A stretch of 64,000 bases of DNA from Sedimentibacter saalensis (GTDB taxonomy: Bacteria > Bacillota > Clostridia > Tissierellales > Sedimentibacteraceae): the NCBI RefSeq assembly GCF_007830175.1, contig NZ_VLKH01000005.1:62001-126000 (forward strand). The letters run 5' to 3'. The notes under the pieces are model-generated. The model did no database searches and was not told the DNA's origin. It saw nothing but the letters and a program-made list of their open reading frames with translations. A program made the position numbers and the translations under genes. How positions within the stretch are numbered: position 1 is the stretch's first letter; each line of letters starts with the position of its first letter. Shown piece after piece: positions 26,122-34,596 of this stretch.

Positions 26122-28755
26122 ATGGATACATTAGATAGATTTTCCATAAACAATATAAGAAAAGAGTATTTAAATTTTTTTAAAAGTAAAGGACATTTAA
26201 CTGAGCAAAGCTTTTCATTGATTCCAAAAAATGATAAGAGTCTGCTTTTAATAGGAGCCGGTATGGCACCTTTGAAGAAATACTTCACGGGAGCTGAAAC
26301 ACCGCCCTCAAAAAGAATGGCAACATGTCAGAAGTGCGTAAGAACAGGCGACATAGACAATGTTGGTCTCACTGCAAGACATTTGACTTTTTTTGAAATG
26401 CTTGGAAACTTTTCATTCGGTGATTATTTCAAAAATGAAGCAATTGCATGGGCCTGGGAACTTCTTACTGACGTTTTAAAAATAGATGCAAACAGACTTT
26501 GGGTAACAGTGTATGAAGATGACGACGAAGCAGCTGAAATCTGGCATAACAGCGTAGGAATTCCTAAGGAAAGAATAGTGAGACTTGGAAAAGACGACAA
26601 CTTCTGGGAACTTGAAGTGGGACCAAGCGGACCATGTTCTGAAATATATTACGACACGGGAGCTGACAGAGGATGCGGTTCACCAGACTGCAAACCAGGA
26701 TGTGACTGCAACCGATACATAGAAATATGGAATCTGGTGTTCACTCAGTTCGACAAGGATGAACAAGGAGTGTACCATCCGCTTCCAAATCCAAACATAG
26801 ACACAGGGATGGGACTTGAAAGAGTAGCATCGGTTCTTCAGGGAAAACCAACAGTTTACGACGTTGAGCCATTAATTTCAATTATATATAAAGTAGAAGA
26901 AATATCTAAAGTTACATATGGTGTCGACAAGAAAAAAGACACATCAATGAAAATAATCTGCGACCACTCAAGAGCAGCAACATTCATGATAGGAGACGGA
27001 GTTATACCTTCAAATGAAGGAAGAGGATATGTCTTAAGAAGACTCATAAGAAGAGCTATTCGTCAGGGAAAATCTCTTGGGATACATTCTGAGTTCCTCA
27101 CAAAGACAGTGAAGGTTGTAATTGACAACTGGAAGGAAGCATACCCTCAGCTGGCTGAAAAGGAAAGCTACATTCTTAAGGTTGTTCAGCTTGAAGAAGA
27201 AAAGTTCAAAACAACCATAGACCAGGGGCTTGAGCTTCTCATGAAAGAACTTGAAGCAATGAAAGGAACTGACAAAAAGGTTTTTGACGGAAGTGTTGCG
27301 TTCAAGCTTTATGATACTTACGGTTTTCCGTCAGAACTTACAGAAGAAATACTTGTAGAAAATGGATTTGAATTCGACAAGAACCAGTTTAAATCAATAA
27401 TGGAAGAGCACAGACAAATGGCCAGAGAAGCAAGAAGCAAGACTGGCAGCTCCGGATGGAAAGATGAAGAATTCAATATAGATACTGAAAAAACAATTTT
27501 TACAGGATATGAAAAGTTATGTGATACTGCAGAAGTAGTAGCAATTGTTGTTGATCAGGAACAGGTAAACACAATAAGCGAAGGTCAAAGCGGTATTGTT
27601 GTTCTTGACAAAACTCCGTTTTATGGAGAAAGCGGCGGACAGACCGGAGACTCGGGAAAATTATTTGCAGAAGGAATGGAAGCTTCAGTTACAGATACAA
27701 AGAAGTTTAAAAAGAGTATTTTCCTTCATGAAACAACAGTTTTAAAGGGAAGTATTTCTGTTGGGGATAAAATTTCTGCAGATGTAAATACTGACCAGAG
27801 GAAAAACACTGCAAAGAATCACACATGTACACATATTCTGCACAAAGTATTGAAGGAAATGCTTGGGGACCATGTAAATCAGGCAGGTTCATACGTTTCA
27901 AAGGACAGACTCAGATTTGACTACACACATTTTGAAGCAGTGGACCATGAAACACTTCGTGAAATTGAAAGACGTGTTAATGAAGCAATACTTGAAGATT
28001 ACAAAGTCAACACTGATGTTCTTAACATAGAAGAAGCAAGAAATTCAGGAGCTACAGCTTTGTTTGACGAAAAATACGAGGAAGTTGTCAGAGTTGTCAG
28101 CGTTGGAGATTTCAGCAAGGAACTTTGCGGTGGAACTCACATTGATGAAACTTCAAAAATAGGTATGTTTAAAATAATTTCTGAAGGAGGAATTGCTTCA
28201 GGAATCAGAAGAATAGAAGCAATTACTGGAAGAACAGCAATAGAATACTTAAATGATCTTGTTAAAATAACAGATGAAGTATGTGCTGCCATGAAAACAA
28301 GCAAGGAAGAGCTGCCTTCAAAAGTGAATGCTCTTAAAAAGGAATCTAAGGACAAAGAAAAAGAAATCCAAAAGCTGAACAATGAAATACTTAAAAAAAG
28401 CATGGATCAGATCCTTGACCAGTATGAAGAAATAAACGGCATAAAACTTTTTGCCCTTAAACTTAAAGACAAGGATGCAAATTCTCTAAGGGAAATTGCA
28501 GACAAAATAAAAGATAAAAATGAAAGCTGTGCAATTATTCTGTCATCGGACTTAGGAGACAAGGTGCTGTTCGTATCTTCTGTTACAAAAGATTTAAACG
28601 CTAAGGGAATTCAGGCAGGAAACATTGTAAAGGCTGCTGCTTTAGTTGCAGGAGGCGGCGGAGGCGGAAGACCAGACTTTGCCCAGGCAGGTGGAAAAAA
28701 TCCTGAAAAAATTGACGAAGCAATCGAAGCAGTAAAGGAACTTTTAAAAAATTAA
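26122..28755 (+). CDS. alaS: Alanyl-tRNA synthetase
   Basis: A class II synthetase of 877 residues from ATG 26122, full length. Aminoacylation core (FFEMLGNFSFGDYF, GMGLERVASVLQG), editing domain with HTCTHILHKVL and CGGTHIDETSKIG zinc/His motifs, and C-Ala domain ending in GGGGGGRPDFAQAGG. The GGAGG at 26112-26116 puts the start at 26122 rather than the earlier ATG at 26104. It opens the alaS-ireB-ruvX cluster. Confidence 0.97.
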   Translation: MDTLDRFSINNIRKEYLNFFKSKGHLTEQSFSLIPKNDKSLLLIGAGMAPLKKYFTGAETPPSKRMATCQKCVRTGDIDNVGLTARHLTFFEMLGNFSFGDYFKNEAIAWAWELLTDVLKIDANRLWVTVYEDDDEAAEIWHNSVGIPKERIVRLGKDDNFWELEVGPSGPCSEIYYDTGADRGCGSPDCKPGCDCNRYIEIWNLVFTQFDKDEQGVYHPLPNPNIDTGMGLERVASVLQGKPTVYDVEPLISIIYKVEEISKVTYGVDKKKDTSMKIICDHSRAATFMIGDGVIPSNEGRGYVLRRLIRRAIRQGKSLGIHSEFLTKTVKVVIDNWKEAYPQLAEKESYILKVVQLEEEKFKTTIDQGLELLMKELEAMKGTDKKVFDGSVAFKLYDTYGFPSELTEEILVENGFEFDKNQFKSIMEEHRQMAREARSKTGSSGWKDEEFNIDTEKTIFTGYEKLCDTAEVVAIVVDQEQVNTISEGQSGIVVLDKTPFYGESGGQTGDSGKLFAEGMEASVTDTKKFKKSIFLHETTVLKGSISVGDKISADVNTDQRKNTAKNHTCTHILHKVLKEMLGDHVNQAGSYVSKDRLRFDYTHFEAVDHETLREIERRVNEAILEDYKVNTDVLNIEEARNSGATALFDEKYEEVVRVVSVGDFSKELCGGTHIDETSKIGMFKIISEGGIASGIRRIEAITGRTAIEYLNDLVKITDEVCAAMKTSKEELPSKVNALKKESKDKEKEIQKLNNEILKKSMDQILDQYEEINGIKLFALKLKDKDANSLREIADKIKDKNESCAIILSSDLGDKVLFVSSVTKDLNAKGIQAGNIVKAAALVAGGGGGGRPDFAQAGGKNPEKIDEAIEAVKELLKN

Positions 28756-28850
28756 GAATGAAGAATGAAGAGTGAAGAATTGAATGAAGGAAATGTGCCG
28801 CGGCACATTTCCAACAATAATTCTTAATTCTTAACTATTAATTATTAATT
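28746..28850. repeat. TTAAGAA-type palindromic element (MITE-like), full copy B
   Basis: The same architecture as copy A: TTAAGAATGAAG-type arms, a central perfect 24-base palindrome (GGAAATGTGCCG / CGGCACATTTCC, 28789-28812), then TTCTTAATTCTTAA arms. The central palindrome differs from copy A at several positions, always with the matching change on the other arm. It starts at the alaS stop, as copy A does at the pdaA stop. Confidence 0.7.
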
Positions 28851-28863
28851 GTTTTAATAATGT

Positions 28864-28892
28864 TTGATTTTATTACAAAAATGTAGTACAAT
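28864..28892 (+). promoter_or_regulatory. Promoter of ireB
   Basis: TTGATT (28864-28869), 17-base spacer, TACAAT (28887-28892), about 30 bases before the start. Confidence 0.55.
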
Positions 28893-28922
28893 ATACAAAG
28901 GTTATGTAAAGAGGTGGTTATT

Positions 28923-29186
28923 ATGGATAGCAATGTAAACAATACAGCAAAATTTGATTACAATATGGAGTCATTAAATGAAGCCAGAGAGATTATAGCA
29001 CAGGTGTATCAGTCACTGAAAGAAAAAGGTTATAATCCCAACAACCAGCTCATTGGTTATATATTGTCAGGTGATCCTACTTATATAACAAATCATAACA
29101 ATGCAAGAAGTTTAATACGTAAAATAGAGAGAGACGAACTGTTAGAAGAAATATTAAATGTTTATTTACAAGTAATAGACCTTTAA
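28923..29186 (+). CDS. ireB: IreB family regulatory phosphoprotein
   Basis: An 87-residue IreB/UPF0297 protein with the family run NNTAKFDYN, the [11 protein letters not shown] segment and SGDPTYIT. In Enterococcus, IreB is a Thr-phosphorylated target of the PASTA kinase IreK. GAGGTGG overlaps the GTG at 28914, so the true start is ATG 28923. The usual alaS-ireB-ruvX order is interrupted by one gene. Confidence 0.93.
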   Translation: MDSNVNNTAKFDYNMESLNEAREIIAQVYQSLKEKGYNPNNQLIGYILSGDPTYITNHNNARSLIRKIERDELLEEILNVYLQVIDL

Positions 29187-29201
29187 AATTCTATGTGGAA
29201 A

Positions 29202-29230
29202 GCAGTATATGTGTATATACTGCTCTATTT
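29202..29230 (+). terminator. Terminator after ireB
   Basis: GCAGTATAT, loop GTGT, ATATACTGC, then TCTATTTT. Confidence 0.7.
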
Positions 29231-29326
29231 TATAATATAGGAAAGTTCTTTTTCCTATATTATAAAAACGGGGATTGCAAAGGGCGGGACGCCCTTGCCG
29301 TCTCTTTTATATTGCATATGCAATAT
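29231..29326 (+). repeat. Intergenic multi-hairpin repeat, copy at 29.2 kb
   Basis: Hairpin 1: TATAATATAGGAAA, loop GTTCTT, TTTCCTATATTATA (14 bp perfect). Hairpin 2: ACGG...GCAAAGGGCG, GGA, CGCCCTTGC...CGT (29268-29301). The 38 bases at 29265-29302 are identical to 41439-41476. The copy ends with an 18-base palindrome (ATATTGCATATGCAATAT, 29309-29326) directly before the ribosome site of the next gene. Confidence 0.75.
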
Positions 29327-29336
29327 TGGAGAAACA

Positions 29337-30284
29337 ATGAAATATATAAATTTATTTGATAAAGAAAATGTATCGAAATTATGTTACGGAACACTGTCAT
29401 TAAGCGATTTACAAAACAACAATACCGAAGAAAACAAAGTGAAATTACTGAACTACGCTTATGACAAAGGAATAAATTTTTTTGACACAGCCGAGCTTTA
29501 TGACAACTATAATATTATAAAACAATTCATAAAAGACAAAGACAGGGTTAAACTAAACATAGCAACAAAAAGCTATGCATATGACAGAAAATCTGCAGAA
29601 TATAGTGTCAATAAGGCTTTAGAAGAAATGAACACGGATTATCTCGATGTATTCATGCTTCACGAACAGGATAACGGCAACAATTTTTTGGGCCATTATC
29701 AGGCAGTGGAGAGACTTCTGGAGTACAAACAACAAGGTATAATAAAACATTTTGGAATATCAACTCACAGAGTTGAAGCTGTACGTGACAGCATAATGTT
29801 TAAGGAAATTGAATTTGTTTTTCCGCTTTTAAACATGAAAGGCATTGGAATCTCAGACGGTACAATTGATGACATGCTCCAAGCCGTAAAAAAGGCAAAA
29901 GAAAACAACAAATTCATAATGGCAATGAAAATCTATGGAGGAGGACATTTGATAAACCAGGCAAGGGAAGCCTTCAAGTTTGCAAATGATTTGAGTTTTG
30001 TGGACTCCATAGCAGTAGGTATGAGCACAGTTGAAGAAATTGATGCTAATATCGCTTATTTAGAAAACAATGAGTTAAATATTAATATAAAAAATAAAAT
30101 CAGAAATCAAAAGAGAACTCTCGTTGTAGAAGAGTGGTGTATTGGTTGCGGAAAATGCGCAAGAAAGTGCAGACAGAATGCCCTTGAGATTGTTGACGGC
30201 AAGTGTGTCGTTGATATGAGCAAATGTGTTTTGTGCAGCTACTGCGCCGGTGAATGTACGGATTTTTATATCAAAATTGTGTGA
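29337..30284 (+). CDS. Aldo/keto reductase with C-terminal two-cluster ferredoxin domain
   Basis: A 315-residue protein. Residues 1-240 are an aldo/keto reductase barrel with the catalytic tetrad in FFDTAELYDN (Asp, Tyr), IATKSY (Lys) and VFMLHEQ (His). Residues about 260-310 form a 2[4Fe-4S] domain: CIGCGKCARKC and CVLCSYCAGEC. Family members probably move electrons between ferredoxin and an unknown carbonyl substrate. ATG 29337 follows TTGGAGA. Unusually it splits ireB from ruvX; the multi-hairpin repeat lies just upstream. Confidence 0.88.
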   Translation: MKYINLFDKENVSKLCYGTLSLSDLQNNNTEENKVKLLNYAYDKGINFFDTAELYDNYNIIKQFIKDKDRVKLNIATKSYAYDRKSAEYSVNKALEEMNTDYLDVFMLHEQDNGNNFLGHYQAVERLLEYKQQGIIKHFGISTHRVEAVRDSIMFKEIEFVFPLLNMKGIGISDGTIDDMLQAVKKAKENNKFIMAMKIYGGGHLINQAREAFKFANDLSFVDSIAVGMSTVEEIDANIAYLENNELNINIKNKIRNQKRTLVVEEWCIGCGKCARKCRQNALEIVDGKCVVDMSKCVLCSYCAGECTDFYIKIV

Positions 30285-30291
30285 GGTTGCT

Positions 30292-30708
30292 ATGGACAGA
30301 TTAATGGGTCTAGATGTGGGAGACAGAACTATTGGAGTGGCGGTGAGTGATTTGTTGATGATCACAGCCCAAGGAGTCACTACAATAAAAAGAACAAATA
30401 TTAAGAATGATATTAATGAGCTCAAGAAGATCATAGATGAATATCAGGTAACAAAGATAGTGTCAGGGTTACCCAAAATGCTTGATGGAACAGTAGGCAT
30501 TCAAGGTGAGAAAGTTCTGGCATTCATCGAAAAGATGAAGCAGCACATTGATTTGCCTGTTGAGTTCGAAGATGAAAGGTTCACCACAACTATTTCCGAA
30601 AGAATGTTGATAGACGCCGATGTTAAAAGGAAGAAAAGAAAAGAAGTAATAGACAAATTAGCCGCAGTTCAAATTCTGTCAGGATATATGCAGAGAACAA
30701 AAAAATAA
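30292..30708 (+). CDS. ruvX: RuvX/YqgF family Holliday-junction resolvase-like RNase H fold protein
   Basis: A 138-residue YqgF protein with GLDVGDRTIGVAVSD at the N-terminus and DERFTTTISERMLIDADV near the C-terminus. YqgF/RuvX is an RNase-H-fold nuclease acting in pre-16S rRNA processing and possibly recombination. ATG 30292 follows GAGGTTG and gives the usual length; the longer frame from 30226 overlaps the reductase. Confidence 0.94.
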   Translation: MDRLMGLDVGDRTIGVAVSDLLMITAQGVTTIKRTNIKNDINELKKIIDEYQVTKIVSGLPKMLDGTVGIQGEKVLAFIEKMKQHIDLPVEFEDERFTTTISERMLIDADVKRKKRKEVIDKLAAVQILSGYMQRTKK

Positions 30709-30730
30709 AATATAGGCCAAGAGGAGAAAA

Positions 30731-30976
30731 ATGGAAGAAAATATTATTGAACTGATAAATGAAGAAGGAAAAAAAGAAAAACTTGTTGTGGAAGCTACGT
30801 TTCATATTGATGATACAATGTATGCTGTTCTTCATGAAATCAACTCTGACGAAGGCATGATATTTTATGTTGAAGAAACTGAAGACGGAAACGGTGTATT
30901 CATTCCTGTAGAAGATGAAGAAGAAATTCAGGAAGTTATTGAAGTTTACGAAGGAATAGCTGATGATTTAATTTAA
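30731..30976 (+). CDS. DUF1292 family protein (YrzB-like)
   Basis: An 81-residue very acidic protein with the DUF1292 pattern (DDTMYAVLHEINSDEGMIFYVEE and a DEEEIQEV tail). Function unknown; its conserved place after ruvX marks the YrzB family. AGAGGAG precedes the ATG. Confidence 0.9.
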   Translation: MEENIIELINEEGKKEKLVVEATFHIDDTMYAVLHEINSDEGMIFYVEETEDGNGVFIPVEDEEEIQEVIEVYEGIADDLI

Positions 30977-30997
30977 ATCAAAAAAGGGGGTGTTTTT

Positions 30998-31471
30998 ATG
31001 AGTGAAGCAGATAATTTGGTTAAATTGCTGTGTGAAAACGGATATAAATCTACAATACAGAGAACCATGATATATGAAATCCTGGTCGAAAACAAAGATA
31101 AGCATTTAAGTACAGAAGAAATCTACGAACTTGTAAAAAACAAAAACCCTAAGATGGGAATTGCAACCACTTACAGGACACTTCAGCTTTTTGAAGAAAT
31201 CGGTATGGTATACAAGCATAATTTTGATGACGGACTCAGCAGATATGAAATTTTGTCGCCAAACAGCAACGAAATTCATCAGCATCATCATTTATTGTGC
31301 AAAAAATGCGGAAAGATCATTGAAGTCAAAGAAGACTTGATGAACTCATTGGAAGAAATAATAGAAAAACAATACAATTTTGAAATATTGAATCACGTGG
31401 TCAAATTCACCGGAATCTGCGGTCAATGCAGAAATAAGGAGAATGAAAATGGCAACAGAAAAGAAACATAA
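30998..31471 (+). CDS. Fur family metalloregulator
   Basis: A 157-residue Fur-fold repressor. Winged helix (residues 1-80), HQHHHLLCKKCGK (His cluster and first zinc CxxC), and CGQC (second zinc pair). The residue aligned with PerR's oxidation-sensing Asp is Glu (SRYEI), so it looks Fur-type (iron) rather than PerR. A GGGGGTG ribosome site precedes the ATG. The neighbouring peroxiredoxin would suit PerR; the Glu argues against it. Confidence 0.88.
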   Translation: MSEADNLVKLLCENGYKSTIQRTMIYEILVENKDKHLSTEEIYELVKNKNPKMGIATTYRTLQLFEEIGMVYKHNFDDGLSRYEILSPNSNEIHQHHHLLCKKCGKIIEVKEDLMNSLEEIIEKQYNFEILNHVVKFTGICGQCRNKENENGNRKET

Positions 31472-33194
31472 ATTAAAGGTAATACCCCTTGGAGGTCTTG
31501 GGGAAATCGGAAAAAACATGACTGTAATAGAATATGGCACAAACATCATAGTCATAGACTGCGGCATGTCATTTCCTGATGACCAAATGCTAGGAATAGA
31601 CATAGTAATTCCGGATATAACATATTTAATAAAAAACAAAGACAAAATAAAAGGAATAATCCTTACACACGGTCACGAAGACCACATAGGCAACATTCCT
31701 TACTTGCTTAAAAAAATAAATGTTCCTATTTATGGAACAAAGCTTACACTTGGTTTGGTAAAAAATAAAATACTGGAACATAAAATTGAAGATGCTTCCC
31801 TCAATGTTGTTGAAAAGGGACAGACAATCAACCTGGGGTGCTTCAAGGTTAAATTTATCCAAACAAACCACAGTATTCCAGATGCCGTTGGCTTTGCTAT
31901 CGACACACCAATTGGAATGGTTGTGCATACAGGAGACTTTAAAATAGACTTCACGCCTATAGACGATGATGTTATTGATCTTGGAACATTTGCAGAGCTT
32001 GGAAGAAAAGGTGTTCTCTTGGCCATGTCCGACAGCACTAACGTGGAAAGACAAGGATTTTCAGCTTCAGAAAGAACTGTTGGAGAAAAGTTCATAGAAT
32101 CTTTCAAAAACTGCGAATCAAGAATACTGGTTGCAACATTTGCATCAAACATTCACCGCGTACAGCAGGTTATTAATGCTGCTGTAATATATGGAAGAAA
32201 GGTGGCTGTTTCCGGCAGAAGCATGATAAATAACATCGATGTTGCACAGGAACTTGGATATCTGGACATTCCTGAAGACACGCTCATAAATGTTAATGAC
32301 CTTAAAAAATACAAAGACAATGAAGTGGTAATTATAACAACAGGCAGCCAGGGTGAACCTATGTCGGCTCTTACACGAATTGCCAACAATGATCATAAAA
32401 AAATACAAATAAAGCAGGGTGACCTGGTTATTATTTCTGCCAGTGCCATACCGGGAAATGAAAAAACCGTTTCAAGAGTAATAAACACTCTTTATGAAAA
32501 GGGAGCCATAGTATACTATGACGCATTGACTCAGGTTCACGTGTCAGGACACGCCAGAAGAGATGAATTAAAGCTTATGCTTTCTCTTTTAAAGCCAAAG
32601 TTCTTCATACCTGTACACGGTGAATACAGACACTTGGTTCAGCACGCAAGACTGGCTGAAGAACTTGGAATTCCGAAGGAAAATACTTTAATAGGTAAAA
32701 ATGGAGATGTTATTGAACTAACATCAAAATCCATAACAAAAAATTCTACTGTTACATCAGGAAATATTCTTGTTGATGGATTAGGTGTTGGAGATGTTGG
32801 AAACATAGTTCTTAGAGACAGAAAACTTTTGTCCGAAAACGGACTCATCATAGTTGTGCTGTCTACAGAAAAAGGAACCGGAAAAGTTCTTGCAGGTCCT
32901 GAAATTGTATCCAGAGGCTTCATATATGTTCGTGAAAACATAGATTTGATTGAAGATTCAAAATTTGTTATCCGAAAAGCTCTTTCAAAATGCCAGGAAA
33001 CAAATGTGAAGGAATGGAACAACATTAAAATGGCAATAAAGGATGCCCTCAGCAGCTTTATTTACGATAAAATCAGACGTAATCCTATGATACTTCCAAT
33101 TATAATTGAAGTTGACAACGATAAGTTTGATGATGATAATTTGTTTGAAAAGCTTGAAAGTGAACAATTTGACTTTGAAGAAATTTTGCATTAA
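31449..33194 (+). CDS. rnj: Ribonuclease J
   Basis: A beta-CASP metallo-beta-lactamase RNase of 581 residues with 5'-3' exonuclease and endonuclease activity in mRNA decay. Motifs: LTHGHEDHIGN (metal site), HTGDFKID, SDSTNVE, ISASAIPGNEKTV, and HVSGHARRDELK. AAGGAG at 31436-31441 fixes ATG 31449; the ATG at 31443 is too close. It overlaps the fur gene end by 23 bases. Confidence 0.95.
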   Translation: MATEKKHKLKVIPLGGLGEIGKNMTVIEYGTNIIVIDCGMSFPDDQMLGIDIVIPDITYLIKNKDKIKGIILTHGHEDHIGNIPYLLKKINVPIYGTKLTLGLVKNKILEHKIEDASLNVVEKGQTINLGCFKVKFIQTNHSIPDAVGFAIDTPIGMVVHTGDFKIDFTPIDDDVIDLGTFAELGRKGVLLAMSDSTNVERQGFSASERTVGEKFIESFKNCESRILVATFASNIHRVQQVINAAVIYGRKVAVSGRSMINNIDVAQELGYLDIPEDTLINVNDLKKYKDNEVVIITTGSQGEPMSALTRIANNDHKKIQIKQGDLVIISASAIPGNEKTVSRVINTLYEKGAIVYYDALTQVHVSGHARRDELKLMLSLLKPKFFIPVHGEYRHLVQHARLAEELGIPKENTLIGKNGDVIELTSKSITKNSTVTSGNILVDGLGVGDVGNIVLRDRKLLSENGLIIVVLSTEKGTGKVLAGPEIVSRGFIYVRENIDLIEDSKFVIRKALSKCQETNVKEWNNIKMAIKDALSSFIYDKIRRNPMILPIIIEVDNDKFDDDNLFEKLESEQFDFEEILH

Positions 33195-33204
33195 ATAAAT
33201 TAAT

Positions 33205-33248
33205 AAAAAATGCTCCCTTCAAGATAAAATCATGAGGGAGCATTTTTT
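33205..33248. terminator. Bidirectional terminator between rnj and the peroxiredoxin
   Basis: AAAAAATGCTCCCT pairs with AGGGAGCATTTTTT around a 16-base loop. Confidence 0.8.
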
Positions 33249-34041
33249 AATCTTCTTTGATGATGCCCTGGGGTTCACCGCCTGTTAAATCTCCTGCAGA
33301 GCCATCGCCTGTGGGAGTAGTTGAGCCTGCAGCTTCACCTGGATAATCCGTATAGCACATATACCATTGTCTGCAGTTCCATTCAGGATCAGGATTAGTT
33401 GATCTTTGGATAACTTCATTAAATGTTCTTGGAGCAGGAACAATAACTGGATCACCAGGCATCCAGTTAGCAGGGGTACCCACACTGTATTCTGTTGAAA
33501 TTTGAAGAGCATCAATGAGCCTTAAAAGTTCATACATATTTCTTCCGTTTGTAGCCGGGTATGTAAGTATTGCTCTTATTCGTTGATTGGGATCAATTAT
33601 GAATACGTCTCTAACACTTTGTTCATAAATTCTGTCTGGATTTACCATTCCGTAAAGAACTGAAACTTCTGCATCTCTGTCGGCAATCAGCGGAAATGGA
33701 ATTGTTATTCCTGTAAACTGAAGAATATCGTAGAACCAGCCAAGATGGGCAGGGTTACTGTCTATGCTAATACCAATTAGCTGTACATTTCTTTTTACAA
33801 ATTCAGAGTACAGATTCGAAAAAGCAATAAATTCAGAAGTACATATAGGAGTAAAGTCTCCTGGATGTGAAAATAAGAGAACCCATTTTCCTCTGTACTG
33901 GGACATTGTTATGATGCCGTCAGTTGTTATGGCCGTAAAGTCAGGCGCTATTCTTCCGATGGTCAGACACTGATGATTTCTTTCCACAACAGGATTTATT
34001 GTATTTAAATTTGGATCATTCACATTGTTCTTAGATATCAT
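33247..34041 (-). CDS. Peroxiredoxin (Prx6/AhpC-like) with low-complexity tail
   Basis: A 264-residue peroxiredoxin reducing peroxides with an active-site thiol. The peroxidatic motif PGDFTPICTSE has the expected Pro, Thr and Cys. The C-terminal arm (GTPANWMPGDPVIVP and a Cys pair CRQWYMC) is Prx6-type. The last ~35 residues are a Gly/Thr/Ser/Pro-rich tail (AAGSTTPTGDGSAGD) not usual in the family. TAGGAGG precedes the ATG on the minus strand. It faces the mltG cluster and the small gene at 34195. Confidence 0.92.
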   Translation of the reverse strand: MISKNNVNDPNLNTINPVVERNHQCLTIGRIAPDFTAITTDGIITMSQYRGKWVLLFSHPGDFTPICTSEFIAFSNLYSEFVKRNVQLIGISIDSNPAHLGWFYDILQFTGITIPFPLIADRDAEVSVLYGMVNPDRIYEQSVRDVFIIDPNQRIRAILTYPATNGRNMYELLRLIDALQISTEYSVGTPANWMPGDPVIVPAPRTFNEVIQRSTNPDPEWNCRQWYMCYTDYPGEAAGSTTPTGDGSAGDLTGGEPQGIIKED

Positions 34042-34154
34042 AATAACCTCCTAAAGCATTTGGTATTATAATATGTGTATTCTTTGAATAATGTTAATTC
34101 ATTAAATAAAATGTGATGTAATATCGTAAGGACTTTTGCTGAATCATAATAAAA

Positions 34155-34187
34155 TAAAGCAGCCGGCGAAGTTCGCCGACTGCTTAT
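34155..34187 (-). terminator. Terminator for the small leftward gene
   Basis: On the minus strand AAGCAG-T-CGGCGAA and TTCGCCG-G-CTGCTT form a stem with one mismatch, then TTATTTTATT. Confidence 0.65.
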
Positions 34188-34194
34188 GTGCCTA

Positions 34195-34482
34195 TTACTT
34201 TTTGATAATGTGGAAGTTAACACCCCAAATAGGTCCGAATTGGGATGGTTTGTTATTAACAATTTTCTTATTTTCCATTCTCGTATTCTCTTTTTTTGAA
34301 AGAATATTTAAATTTGAATTTGGTTTATCATTAAAGTCACTGGATAAACCTGAAATGCCATCCATTCTTAATCTTGCTACGCTAAAATTATCTATCTTCG
34401 TATTGGGAGCGTCACCCAAGTTCAATCTGTCCAAAAGAACCAACCCTCTCTTCGAAGTAATAAGCATTATTATAATGACCAA
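34195..34482 (-). CDS. Small uncharacterised protein
   Basis: A 95-codon frame (about 90 residues from the internal ATG at 34467). I do not recognise it. It is basic, Asn-rich and soluble, ending in SQFGPIWGVNFHIIKK. No ribosome site is clear upstream. Support comes from the intrinsic terminator 8 bases after the stop and the lack of any other gene here. It could be a degraded gene. Confidence 0.45.
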   Translation of the reverse strand: MVIIIMLITSKRGLVLLDRLNLGDAPNTKIDNFSVARLRMDGISGLSSDFNDKPNSNLNILSKKENTRMENKKIVNNKPSQFGPIWGVNFHIIKK

Positions 34483-34525
34483 CAGACCAATTTTTATTCA
34501 TAAATTTTAAAAAAATTGATTTTTA

Positions 34526-34554
34526 TTGTAATTGATGCTGAAAGGTTGTATAAT
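34526..34554 (+). promoter_or_regulatory. Promoter of mltG-trmR-trhP
   Basis: TTGTAA (34526-34531), 17-base spacer, TATAAT (34549-34554), 42 bases before the mltG start. Confidence 0.6.
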
Positions 34555-34596
34555 TTAATGGATTTCAAAATAAGCCAGCAACAATACGGAGGTATT

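Noticed and set aside
30998..31471. PerR assignment because of the nearby peroxiredoxin
   Set aside because: The oxidation-sensing Asp position reads Glu (SRYEI), as in Fur; context alone is not enough.
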